A stretch of 20,941 bases of DNA from Candidatus Humimicrobium oleiphilum (GTDB lineage: Bacteria; Actinomycetota; Humimicrobiia; Humimicrobiales; Humimicrobiaceae), in NCBI GenBank assembly GCA_002304935.1, contig DBPS01000048.1, positions 312-21,252 on the forward strand, written 5' to 3'. The notes under the pieces are model-generated. The model was not told the DNA's origin, ran no database searches, and was given only the letters and a program-made list of their open reading frames with translations. Position numbers and translations under genes: made by a program. Below, in pieces: positions 8,873 through 15,651 of this stretch. How positions within the stretch are numbered: the first letter of the stretch is position 1; each line of letters opens with the position of its first letter.

Positions 8873-8926
8873 AAGGGATCGGATATTGGGGCCAGATTAT
8901 ACGTCCCCATAAATATCCGATCCCTT
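8873..8926 (-). terminator. Rho-independent terminator of the lipoprotein gene, carrying a REP-like element as its loop
   Basis: Fifteen bases at 8873-8887 pair perfectly with 8912-8926. On the minus strand the stem is followed by a run of eight T (8867-8874), the classic terminator form, about 32 bases beyond the stop of the lipoprotein gene. The 24-base interior consists of REP-like copy 3 plus three bases, and its GGGG/CCCC ends extend the stem. Confidence 0.85.
8888..8908 (-). repeat. REP-like element, copy 3 (inside terminator)
   Basis: Minus strand: GGGGACGTATAATCTGG followed by CCCC. Here the 3' arm is GGCCCC instead of GGTTCC, which pairs perfectly with the GGGG end. It occupies the loop of the terminator at 8873-8926. 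Confidence 0.8.
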
Positions 8927-8958
8927 AAAAGGTTTTTACAAGCTTTAAAAGCTACAAA

Positions 8959-9624
8959 TTATTCAGTGATGGGAACCTTGAATTCCCCAGACATTTTAGT
9001 CCACTTTTCATCAATATTGAATTTCCCGCATATTTCTGTGTCGGTAACAGATGTTATTTCAAAATCACCTGTGGAAACATCTGAACTGGAAATAGAAACA
9101 GTTGTTCCGCCGGAAAGCCTTATGCCTATATTTACATAATTATCAACCCATTCTTTTACATTATAACTTCCAACGCTTACAGGAACCGGATCGCCCTGGC
9201 CTGTAACGGTTAATGTAAATTGGATAACTGCCTGACCATCAGAAAGCTCTACGTCTTTTAAGTTTTCAGATGTCTCAAAATTGGCTATGTAGATAAAAAC
9301 ACCAGTATTGTTTGTTGAGTGTGAAAGATTTGCTGACTGAGAACCCATGCTGTCCCAGCTTATAGGCATATGGTCTGAATATGCCCCATTGGTAGATTCG
9401 ACACTTACGCTTGTTGCAGCAGGGCATTCTCCGGCTGTTTCTTCCGGGGCTTCTGTCTCAGCTGCCTGGGCTGATGTTGTTGTATCTTCTGCTGCCGGCT
9501 GTTCAGATGCCTGTGTTTCCTGTATTGCGCTTTCCTGACTGCCGCAGGCAACTGAGAAAATTGATAGTGAAGCAATAATAAGAATAATAAATACTGCATT
9601 CATGATTGTTTTTGGTTTCATCAT
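8959..9624 (-). CDS. Lipoprotein of unknown function with S/T/E-rich linker
   Basis: This is a 221-residue secreted lipoprotein. The signal peptide ends in S-V-A-C27-G-S-Q-E, so Cys27 should be lipidated and the protein anchored on the outer face of the cytoplasmic membrane. Residues 28-70 are a flexible Q/A/T/E-rich linker. Residues 71-221 are rich in S, T, V and G with alternating hydrophobics, consistent with a beta-sandwich domain; I do not recognise the family. AAAGGA six bases before the first of two consecutive ATGs is the ribosome site. Its promoter region and signal peptide resemble those of the leucine-rich-repeat lipoprotein at 12478-13320, while the mature domains are unrelated. 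Confidence 0.75.
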   Translation of the reverse strand: MMKPKTIMNAVFIILIIASLSIFSVACGSQESAIQETQASEQPAAEDTTTSAQAAETEAPEETAGECPAATSVSVESTNGAYSDHMPISWDSMGSQSANLSHSTNNTGVFIYIANFETSENLKDVELSDGQAVIQFTLTVTGQGDPVPVSVGSYNVKEWVDNYVNIGIRLSGGTTVSISSSDVSTGDFEITSVTDTEICGKFNIDEKWTKMSGEFKVPITE

Positions 9625-9932
9625 GTATTTTCCTTTCTTGTTTATGTTAAAAGCTATAATGAGTTTAAAAGGTTATTTCTGTAATGGAAAATATAAAAAT
9701 AAAAAAAATATATCATACTGATTATTAATATTACAAGATAAAATTAATAATTTTCAATCCTGCCCGATAAACAATAGGCCGCTGATATCAGTAGTACTTT
9801 TTGCATGTAATAGTAAAATCCTTCACTAATATCCTTCACAAGACAGTACCCATTCCAAGGAAAAGCTCTGTCTTTTAAAAGTTTAACCGTAGATATAAAT
9901 AATTAACTATAGATATAAATGAATTCCAAACA
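9625..9932. other. Intergenic stretch upstream of the lipoprotein gene
   Basis: This stretch contains the conserved promoter block at 9704-9739 and a short direct repeat TAGATATAAAT at 9890-9900 and 9910-9920, just past the end of the YgbA-type gene. A weak AAAAG/CTTTT hairpin lies near 9860-9876. No further gene is seen. Confidence 0.5.
9704..9739 (-). promoter_or_regulatory. Promoter of the lipoprotein gene (conserved copy A)
   Basis: On the minus strand TTGTAA (9731-9736) and ATATAT (9708-9713) are 17 bases apart, starting transcription near 9701 and leaving a leader of about 77 bases. This 36-base block matches 13406-13441, upstream of the other lipoprotein gene, at about 30 of 36 positions without gaps. 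Conservation at the same distance from both genes supports function. Confidence 0.6.
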
Positions 9933-10211
9933 TTATCCAAATCTTATTTTTGTTAATAAATACTTTATTGCAAGAGCCGGATGAGTATAAAGCATTCTTG
10001 GACCAGCATATCTCATAACACTTTTTATCTTATTTCTCTTATTGTGTTCATAACAATGTATGCTGCATTTGGAACAGGCGGGCTTATTATTGCCATAGGG
10101 ACATTTATCAAGTTTCAGAAATGCATAGCTTGTAAGTTCCTCACAGTCATAACAGGGAATTGTAAAAGAATCATGATTTGCTTTACAGTAAAGGTATATC
10201 ATTGCTTTCAC
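9933..10211 (-). CDS. YgbA_NO-type cysteine-rich protein (C-terminal, main part)
   Basis: This 92-residue frame has the family pattern M-I-x-L-Y-C9...C20-x2-C23...K-C37-P-Y-G...C46-x2-C49-x3-C53-Y, followed by the strongly conserved R-Y-A-G-P-R-M (67-73) and H-P-A-L-A-I. This is the family of E. coli YgbA, whose gene responds to nitric oxide (NsrR control). The seven cysteines probably bind metal or a cluster. Homologs start earlier and carry a basic segment before this point. In-frame codons continue upstream (R-I-A-I-E-K-A-T-V-K) with no ATG before a stop, so the annotated ATG is probably internal. A GTG at 10215-10217 with AAAAGG before it is an alternative restart. See the upstream fragment at 10222-10323. 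Confidence 0.75.
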   Translation of the reverse strand: MKAMIYLYCKANHDSFTIPCYDCEELTSYAFLKLDKCPYGNNKPACSKCSIHCYEHNKRNKIKSVMRYAGPRMLYTHPALAIKYLLTKIRFG

Positions 10212-10221
10212 TGTCGCCTTT

Positions 10222-10323
10222 TCAATGGCTATTCTTTTTTTTGTTCTTATTTTTTTCTGTCCTTTTATTATTTAAGATCCTTTTTACTTTAAGTTCTTCT
10301 TTGCTGTTTTGCACTTTTGGCAT
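10222..10323 (-). pseudogene. N-terminal fragment of the YgbA-type gene, separated by a frameshift
   Basis: A 33-codon frame starts at ATG 10323 and encodes a lysine-rich helix, stopping at 10222-10224. It overlaps the extended main frame in a run of eight A (minus strand; 10235-10242). Removing one A joins the two into about 129 residues, close to the family length, with the helix leading into K-R-I-A-I-E-K-A-T-V-K-A-M-I. The cause could be mutation, assembly error in the homopolymer, or transcriptional slippage at the A8 run. A second run of seven A lies at 10250-10256. Confidence 0.5.
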
Positions 10324-10401
10324 AAATATGACTTATCAATATGGTAAGAAAAGAAAGATTATCCAGAAAAGGTTTAATAAAGAACTTTTATTACAATATT
10401 G

Positions 10402-10447
10402 AAAAGATGGGGCTCAAAACCTGAGCTTCTGTTTTTAACCCCATCTT
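10402..10447 (-). terminator. Terminator-like hairpin after the catalase gene
   Basis: AAAGATGGGG and CCCCATCTTT arms enclose a 25-base loop that has its own CTCA/TGAG hairpin. It lies about 50 bases past the catalase stop. The following T run is short, so it may be a weak terminator or an RNA 3'-end stabiliser. It also separates catalase from the YgbA-type gene. Confidence 0.55.
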
Positions 10448-10493
10448 TACAGATTAAAATTCAGCTTTTATAACAAATATGACTTAACGCTTT

Positions 10494-12209
10494 TTACAAC
10501 AGCTGAGGATCATTTTCCCAGCTGTACAGGCTTGCAGGATCTTTGACATTAGTATCGCGACCGTTCTGCGGTAGATCCATTGCAGTAGAAGGATTTGCAG
10601 GCATGGTGGGTACGTTAAGATCCGAAGACCCGCGAGAATTATCCTTCACCCAGGTATCGTGACTGTCAGAATTCATTGGTGTAAGATCTACGTCATCAAT
10701 GGAAATCCCAAGCGCCTCGGCTACTCCTTTGCCGTACTCAGGATCAGCCATATAACAATGATTGATATGCCTGTGCTTAATCTGCAGTGTCGAGTCACCC
10801 ATGTTTCGCGCTGTATTTTCAAAAAGTACCAGCTTTTGCTCCGGGCTCATATTACGAAATAGAAGTCCGGGCTGAGTAAAATAATCGTGATCGTCCTCCC
10901 GGAAGTCATACTGATAAATATCGCCACCGCTCTGAACAGGCTCAGCAGTCCAAGGATTATCAGTCCAGTTGCCATAACTGTTAGGTTCATAATGAAGCTC
11001 GCTGCCCATATTTCCATCAACTCTCATTTTGCCGTCGCGATGGAAGCTGTGAGGACTGCTGACTCCCTGTGGGCTGTTGACTGGAATCTGGTGGTGATTT
11101 ACGCCCAGTCGATAACGCTGTGCATCTCCATAAGCAAAAAGTCTGGTCTGAAGCATACGATCCGGAGAATAACCTATACCCGGCACATTGTTTGCCGGAT
11201 TAAAGGCTGCCTGCTCAACATCGGCAAAATAATTATCGGGATTTTTATTCAGCACTAATTCACCCACCTCAATCAGCGGGAAATCCTTTTTGTACCACAT
11301 TTTTGTCAGGTCAAATGGGTTATAAGGCATTTTTCTCGCCTGTTCTTCTGTCATAACCTGAATAAACATGGTCCATTTAGGGAGTATACCCTTCTCTATA
11401 GCTGTATAAAGATCTCGCTGATGGCTTTCCCTGTCCTTTGCCACCACCATTTCAGCTTCCTGATCTGTCAGGCTCTGAAAACCCTGCTGGCTTCGAAAAT
11501 GAAATTTTACCCATACTCGTTCGTTTGAAGCATTTATCAGACTGTATGTATGGCTGGAGAATCCATGCATATGACGGTAAGAGGAAGGAATGCCACGATC
11601 GCTCATAGTAATCGTTACCTGGAGCAAAGCTTCAGGAAGCGATGACCAGAAATCCCAGTTATTGTTGGCGCTTCGCATATTTGTCCGGGGGTCACGCTTA
11701 ACCGCATGATTTAAGTCGATGAACTTTTTTGGATCCCTGAAAAAGAATACCGGCGTGTTATTGCCTACAAGGTCCCAGTTTCCTTCTTCGGTATAGTATT
11801 TCATTGCAAAACCGCGGATATCTCTTTCTGCGTCAGCTGCTCCACGCTCTCCTGCAACTGTAGAAAAACGCATGAATATTTTGGTTTTTTTCCCAATCTT
11901 GGAAAATATTTTTGCTTTGGTGTATCTGGTGATATCGTGTGTTACTGTAAATTCACCAAAAGCTCCGGAACCTTTGGCATGCATTCGCCGTTCAGGTATA
12001 ACCTCCCGGTTAAAGTGGGCATGCTTCTCCAAAAGCCAGGCGTCCTGAACGACCTGCGGTCCTCTTGGCCCTGCAGTCATTGTATCCTGATTGTTAATAA
12101 CCGGGGCGCCATTTTCACGGGTAATCCCCGCATGTTCACCCCTGACAGCATTACGGCTTGGCAGATAGTCTCCTAACCCGTTCTTTTGCATCGGATCATT
12201 ATTTTTCAT
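10494..12209 (-). CDS. katA: Monofunctional heme catalase
   Basis: This 571-residue catalase converts hydrogen peroxide to water and oxygen in the cytoplasm. The sequence shows the active-site histidine H77 in R-R-M-H-A-K-G, the distal asparagine N150 in V-G-N-N-T-P-V-F-F, the F-x-R-D-P motif, and the heme-ligating tyrosine Y360 in R-L-F-A-Y-G-D-A-Q-R-Y-R-L. It resembles small-subunit catalases, with a C-terminal extension of roughly 70 residues of low complexity. GGAGGGG before the ATG is the strongest ribosome site in the window. A PerR-like operator overlaps its promoter. The coding sequence is about 48-53% G+C in the lines I counted, well above its neighbours, which suggests acquisition from another genome. 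Assignment as a catalase is secure; the katA symbol follows the PerR-controlled enzymes of Bacillus. Confidence 0.95.
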   Translation of the reverse strand: MKNNDPMQKNGLGDYLPSRNAVRGEHAGITRENGAPVINNQDTMTAGPRGPQVVQDAWLLEKHAHFNREVIPERRMHAKGSGAFGEFTVTHDITRYTKAKIFSKIGKKTKIFMRFSTVAGERGAADAERDIRGFAMKYYTEEGNWDLVGNNTPVFFFRDPKKFIDLNHAVKRDPRTNMRSANNNWDFWSSLPEALLQVTITMSDRGIPSSYRHMHGFSSHTYSLINASNERVWVKFHFRSQQGFQSLTDQEAEMVVAKDRESHQRDLYTAIEKGILPKWTMFIQVMTEEQARKMPYNPFDLTKMWYKKDFPLIEVGELVLNKNPDNYFADVEQAAFNPANNVPGIGYSPDRMLQTRLFAYGDAQRYRLGVNHHQIPVNSPQGVSSPHSFHRDGKMRVDGNMGSELHYEPNSYGNWTDNPWTAEPVQSGGDIYQYDFREDDHDYFTQPGLLFRNMSPEQKLVLFENTARNMGDSTLQIKHRHINHCYMADPEYGKGVAEALGISIDDVDLTPMNSDSHDTWVKDNSRGSSDLNVPTMPANPSTAMDLPQNGRDTNVKDPASLYSWENDPQLL

Positions 12210-12267
12210 ATATCCCCTCCAATCTAATTATTTTATTAAGCAGTATATTTTTTTGCAGAATGTGATA

Positions 12268-12296
12268 AATATACCATATGTCGTTGTTATATTGAA
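12268..12296 (-). promoter_or_regulatory. Catalase promoter
   Basis: Minus-strand TTCAAT (12291-12296) and TATATT (12268-12273) are 17 bases apart. Transcription would begin near 12261, giving a leader of about 50 bases. The -35 box falls within the PerR-like palindrome. Confidence 0.5.
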
Positions 12297-12301
12297 TATA
12301 A
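12287..12301 (-). promoter_or_regulatory. PerR/Fur-type operator of catalase
   Basis: TTATATTCAATATAA is a perfect 7-1-7 palindrome, differing from the PerR consensus TTATAATNATTATAA by a swap in each half. It covers the -35 box of the catalase promoter, the position expected for a peroxide-sensing repressor. No perR gene is in the window. Fur or Zur are alternatives. Confidence 0.6.
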
Positions 12302-12468
12302 TTAGAATGAATTGACTGAGACGTAAAATATTTTTTATTTTCTCCTTCTAAAAATATATCGATCCTGTTTATTTTTAGGGCAGATGAATTTTTTTCAGCA
12401 TAAAACATTCTACATACTGAGTAATTATTTCTGTTTATTTCTATAAGCCGGATTATTTAAATTGAAAT

Positions 12469-12489
12469 GGAACCAAATTATACGTCCCC
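12469..12489 (-). repeat. REP-like element, copy 4 (provides the stop codon of the LRR gene)
   Basis: This copy carries the minus-strand core GGGACGTATAATTTGG followed by TTCC. Bases 12478-12489 are read as the last three codons (G-D-V) and TAA of the lipoprotein, so element and gene overlap. Confidence 0.8.
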
Positions 12490-13320
12490 AAGCTCAAAGT
12501 CCTTTTCCTCGAGCTGTTCATATATTCCGGCAAGCGGGCTGAAATCAGTTACTTTGCTACCTTTTAAAAATAGCTTTTTTAAATTTTTTAGTTCTGCCAG
12601 CGGTGTTACATCGCTAATCTGTGTATTTGCCAGATCCAGATGCCAGAGTTCTGTCATTCCCGACAGTAAGCTTGCATCACTGATATTATTATAGCCGAGC
12701 AACAGATAGCCCATTTTATTAAGACTTTTCAGAGGTGTAAAATCTTTAACTGGCTCATTGCTGAAAAACTGCAGGGAATCCAGTTCAGTAAGGTTTGTAA
12801 AAACACTTATATCCTCTACCCCGTTTGCACCCAGACTTAGTTTTGTTAACTTTGTCATGGAAGCAAGAGGGCTTATATCGCTTACACTATTAAACATCAG
12901 GCCCAGTTCTTCAAGATTTGTAAAATATTCCAGCCCGCTAATATCCTGTATCTTAATGGCTTCATCGTCTTCGTATTGTTTTGAAAAATCAATAACAGTT
13001 ACCTTAAGCGCATCTGCTACGGTTATATCGCCTTCAGGCTTGTTTAGCAGTACCCGAATATCTTGTTCAAGGACAGCGTCCTTAAATTCGATAACCATTT
13101 CAGGATCCGGAGCATTATCTTGTGATGATTCAGAAACTGTCTCGGTTAATGAACTTGTCACCTCAGAATCTGTTACAGCCTCTTCTGCCTGAGCAGCTGT
13201 TGCTGTTTCCTCAGACTGATTTTCCAATGTCTGTACTTCCTGTTTTCCACAGGCAATTGAAAAGCATGCCAAAGCCGAAATGATAAGAATGATAATTACT
13301 GCACTAATTACTTTCTTCAT
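12478..13320 (-). CDS. Leucine-rich-repeat lipoprotein
   Basis: This is a 280-residue surface lipoprotein. The signal peptide ends F-S-I-A-C24-G-K-Q-E (Cys19 is a second possibility). Residues 30-75 are a T/S/E/Q-rich spacer. A short helical region follows (75-120), resembling the cap seen before bacterial LRR domains. About six 22-residue repeats at 128-265 have the pattern L-x-x-L-x-L-x-x-N-x-(I/V)-x-D-(I/F)-(S/T)-P-L, as in internalin-type LRRs. Such domains bind proteins or carbohydrates outside the cell. The C-terminal G-D-V and the stop codon come from a REP-like element, so the original 3' end may have been altered. The ribosome site is GGAG about 13 bases before the ATG. Confidence 0.85.
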   Translation of the reverse strand: MKKVISAVIIILIISALACFSIACGKQEVQTLENQSEETATAAQAEEAVTDSEVTSSLTETVSESSQDNAPDPEMVIEFKDAVLEQDIRVLLNKPEGDITVADALKVTVIDFSKQYEDDEAIKIQDISGLEYFTNLEELGLMFNSVSDISPLASMTKLTKLSLGANGVEDISVFTNLTELDSLQFFSNEPVKDFTPLKSLNKMGYLLLGYNNISDASLLSGMTELWHLDLANTQISDVTPLAELKNLKKLFLKGSKVTDFSPLAGIYEQLEEKDFELGDV

Positions 13321-13367
13321 TTTTCTGTTTATTCTCCATTACTTGTATTATTATAATTATTACATCT

Positions 13368-13394
13368 GTTACATAAGTTTTTTTCCTTATGAAC
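13368..13394 (-). promoter_or_regulatory. Hairpin in the 5' leader of the LRR lipoprotein gene
   Basis: GTTCATAAG and CTTATGTAAC pair over nine bases with one bulge around an A-rich loop. It lies just downstream of the expected transcription start (about 13403), so it would sit at the 5' end of the message. It may stabilise the RNA. Confidence 0.35.
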
Positions 13395-13405
13395 TTTAGT
13401 ACTTT

Positions 13406-13441
13406 AAAAATATATCATGCTGATTACTTGAATAACAAGAT
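13406..13441 (-). promoter_or_regulatory. Promoter of the LRR lipoprotein gene (conserved copy B)
   Basis: Minus-strand TTGTTA (13433-13438) and ATATAT (13410-13415) are 17 bases apart, with transcription starting near 13403. The block is about 83% identical to 9704-9739 upstream of the other lipoprotein gene. Confidence 0.6.
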
Positions 13442-13678
13442 ATAAATAATAAATATTTATACCAAGTGTAGCTATGCATTGGAGCCAGAATCGGAACTAC
13501 TTTTCTGGTATTAAATTAAAAGGCTTCGATATCTTATCTTAAATATAATTATTTTAGTTTTTGCATCTTTTATGAACCACTCTTTTTCTTTTTTATTTAC
13601 CAGAAAAGGAGGATGGGACATGAATAAATAGGACTAAAATATACAATGAACATATAATACTCTTACTGCACAGGGTAT

Positions 13679-14605
13679 TTAGTAATCCCAATAAGCTAAT
13701 ATTCCTTCTATTATGTTTATTAAATCTGCATTACGAAAAGGTGCATCTTGATTTGATGAAAGTAGCTGCAATGGATTAACTAAATCTCTAAATAAACATA
13801 GTTCGAGCCAGTTATCAGGAAGCTTTTTGTCTGCGAATGTATTATAGGTTTGCTCAAATAAATTGATATGAGTATCATTGAAAAACTTGCGATATCTTAA
13901 AAACTGGCCTATATCAGCAATAGAATGCCCCCACCATGCGTCTTCCCAGTCAACAAAAAACAATTGATCATGTTCGTCAATAAGAATATTTGCAGGTCGG
14001 AAGTCACCATGAATAAATGATTTATAACTATCAATTTCTGATATAAATTCTTGTTTGTCTAAAATCAATCGTTGTATTCTTTCACGCAGTTCCACACCTG
14101 TTAGCGCTCTAACCGTTGGATTATCTAAAAAATATTGGTACCACATTTCAAATAGCGGCACATCCCATTCTGCAAGTCCAATAGTTTTTTCTTTTGGAGT
14201 ATTGTGTATCATAGCAACTGCTTTAGCTGCTTGCTCCAGCAAAGAATTGTCACACTGATTGCTTTCAATGATACGTTTTTGTAGAGAAACTCCTTTGATA
14301 TACTGGTATACAAAAATATTCTCTTTATCTTTCGTGGTGTGAAACAATAGGTTTGGAATATTTATCTTACCTTTAACTAATTCATAAGCAATAATTTCGT
14401 TATTAAAGCCGGCTTTGTTAACTATCCTTAATAAAAATTTGCCTTTATTCGTATAAACAATAAAGTTGCTATTTTTACATCCAAGCTGTATTGTACTAAA
14501 ATCTGTGACAGATAGTGTATTATCATATTCAGTAAATATACTTTTTAATTTTTCAGTCTTTATATCAATAATTGGTGTTGAGCGTTCCCAGCCTAAGTCC
14601 AACAT
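13679..14605 (-). CDS. APH-family (aminoglycoside phosphotransferase-like) kinase
   Basis: This is a 308-residue soluble kinase-fold protein. It has the catalytic loop H199-G-D201-F-R-P-A-N206-I-L-I-D and the metal-binding D219 in F-F-V-D-W-E-D-A-W-W-G, both typical of the APH/choline-kinase superfamily. The N-lobe has F-L-L-R-I-V (57-62), with arginine where many members have the ATP-binding lysine, and E70 in N-N-E-I-I-A-Y-E as the likely helix-C glutamate. It would transfer phosphate from ATP to a small hydroxylated molecule. The substrate cannot be deduced, and most environmental members are not proven resistance enzymes. GGAG about eight bases before the ATG supports the start. It stands alone, with 443 empty bases upstream. 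Confidence 0.83.
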   Translation of the reverse strand: MLDLGWERSTPIIDIKTEKLKSIFTEYDNTLSVTDFSTIQLGCKNSNFIVYTNKGKFLLRIVNKAGFNNEIIAYELVKGKINIPNLLFHTTKDKENIFVYQYIKGVSLQKRIIESNQCDNSLLEQAAKAVAMIHNTPKEKTIGLAEWDVPLFEMWYQYFLDNPTVRALTGVELRERIQRLILDKQEFISEIDSYKSFIHGDFRPANILIDEHDQLFFVDWEDAWWGHSIADIGQFLRYRKFFNDTHINLFEQTYNTFADKKLPDNWLELCLFRDLVNPLQLLSSNQDAPFRNADLINIIEGILAYWDY

Positions 14606-15048
14606 TTAACTAACTCCAATCTTCATAGTATATAAAAAACCATACTTTTATTTAGCATCAAAGCTAATAAACATCTAAGCATATTTCAACCATGTTGTTT
14701 GGTATATTTCATAAATTTTATATCGACTTAACCTTAAATAATTCATCCGACCAACTTGTTCACTCGTTAGGCACAGATATATAAATTATCCTGTATCCTT
14801 TTAAATCATGCCTTTGGTTTATTCCCTGGAAGCGGTATTATACGATTTTTGCACATCATATTCCTACTCTCTAACCTTGATAAATCTTTATCTGCTGGAT
14901 TTTTAGTGCTCTCACCTTCATGCGCCAAATCTATCGGTTATATCATCATTATTTAATATTGCAGACCAGGTTCGATTTGCTCTGTAATAGCAGGAATGCC
15001 TGATACCGAATGTTGTCGTCTTTTAAGGTCTTTTCCCGTTGCCCGGGC
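14606..15048. other. Intergenic stretch without recognisable features
   Basis: I translated parts of both strands and found only short frames. There is a GCCCGGGC palindrome near 15038-15045, just past the VOC gene, without a T run. A GTTAGGC at about 14765 resembles the end of an integron attC site, but no matching partner was found. The promoter of the kinase gene should be here; none is convincing. Confidence 0.5.
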
Positions 15049-15438
15049 TTATTTATTAAATGAACCAATTTCAATCAGATTACCTTCCGGATCAGAGATA
15101 TAACATGTGCGCTGCCCCCAGAGCTCAGTAGCAGGCTCCAAAACAGGTATCGCTCCTTTGGATACGACTTCTTTAAATGTCAGGTCAACCGCTTCATAAT
15201 TATCAACGCTTAGGGCAATTTCAAAATGACCATTAATTTTATCCGCATACTCAAAGGTTCTGTTTGCCATCTTTTCAAAGTCGGTCCGGCGATATAATAA
15301 AAACAAGGTTCCATCCTTGACCAGATACACATTTGATGTATTTTCATCTTCCTGGATTTCAAAGTTCAGAACATCCCTGTAAAAGCGAACCATCGTTGCC
15401 ATGTCTTTTACAAAGATACCAAGCCCATCTAATTTCAT
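15049..15438 (-). CDS. VOC-family (glyoxalase/bleomycin-resistance fold) protein
   Basis: This 129-residue single-domain protein has two beta-alpha-beta-beta-beta units. The first begins L-D-G-L-G-I-F-V-K-D and contains F-Y-R-D-V-L (19-24). The second begins H71-F-E-I-A-L-S-V-D and ends D-P-E-G-N-L-I-E123-I-G. H71 and E123 are in place for metal binding, but the usual first ligand near residue 5 is glycine or leucine, so the site is incomplete or differs. Members include glyoxalases, dioxygenases and antibiotic-binding proteins; which applies is unknown. GGAGGTGA six bases before the ATG is a near-perfect ribosome site. Base composition is somewhat richer in G+C (27 of 60 in one counted line) than most neighbours. 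Confidence 0.82.
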   Translation of the reverse strand: MKLDGLGIFVKDMATMVRFYRDVLNFEIQEDENTSNVYLVKDGTLFLLYRRTDFEKMANRTFEYADKINGHFEIALSVDNYEAVDLTFKEVVSKGAIPVLEPATELWGQRTCYISDPEGNLIEIGSFNK

Positions 15439-15604
15439 AGCAGGTCACCTCCAAATCAGACTATTGTTTTATAATGAAAGGAAGTATGTTATAGCTCAAC
15501 ACCCAGGCAGCTTTGCCAACCTTTAAAAATCAGAAAAACCTCTGTATCAGCTGATAGCTAATCCCTGGCATCAAAACTGACCATTAGTCAGGTACTGGCA
15601 TTTA

Positions 15605-15620
15605 AATCGCTTTGGCGATT
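15605..15620 (-). terminator. Candidate terminator after the small membrane protein gene
   Basis: AATCGC and GCGATT form a perfect six-base stem with a CAAA loop (minus strand), about 32 bases past the stop. The downstream T run is poor, so termination may be weak. Confidence 0.35.
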
Positions 15621-15651
15621 GTAAAAATACAGGGTTCAACACTGCGGTTTT

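Larger units (their letters stand above)
8655..8958. other. Intergenic stretch with operator, REP pair and terminator
   Basis: This stretch contains the dyad at 8673-8693, then about 130 bases in which I see nothing, then two REP-like copies and a terminator hairpin at 8846-8926. A plus-strand frame beginning at 8804 reads through the repeats and is not a gene. Confidence 0.6.
13321..13678. other. Intergenic stretch with an orphan ribosome site
   Basis: It holds the leader hairpin and promoter of the LRR gene. At 13605-13612 a strong AAAGGAGG is followed by ATG at 13620, but that frame ends after three codons (M-N-K). It could be the remnant of a lost plus-strand gene. No other coding potential is visible. 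Confidence 0.45.

Noticed and set aside
8804..9139. Plus-strand open frame of 111 codons
   Set aside because: It reads through two REP-like copies and a terminator and then opposite to the lipoprotein gene, with no ribosome site.
10178..10402. Plus-strand frames opposite the YgbA-type gene
   Set aside because: F/L/S-rich translation of poly-T; the cysteine motifs and R-Y-A-G-P-R-M on the minus strand identify the real gene.
12199..12408. 69-codon minus-strand frame upstream of catalase
   Set aside because: It spans the catalase promoter, PerR-like operator and ribosome site, so it is regulatory DNA.
13626..13645. Possible decayed REP-like copy (AGGACTAAAATATAC)
   Set aside because: The CCCC end is absent and the match is within chance for AT-rich DNA.
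14760..14775. GTTAGGC resembling the end of an integron attC site near the APH-like gene
   Set aside because: No paired inverse core with matching inner boxes was found within attC length, and no second cassette or integrase is visible.
15545..15556. Perfect 12-base palindrome TATCAGCTGATA upstream of the VOC gene
   Set aside because: It is more than 100 bases from the start codon and not tied to a promoter; a single short palindrome is not enough to call an operator.
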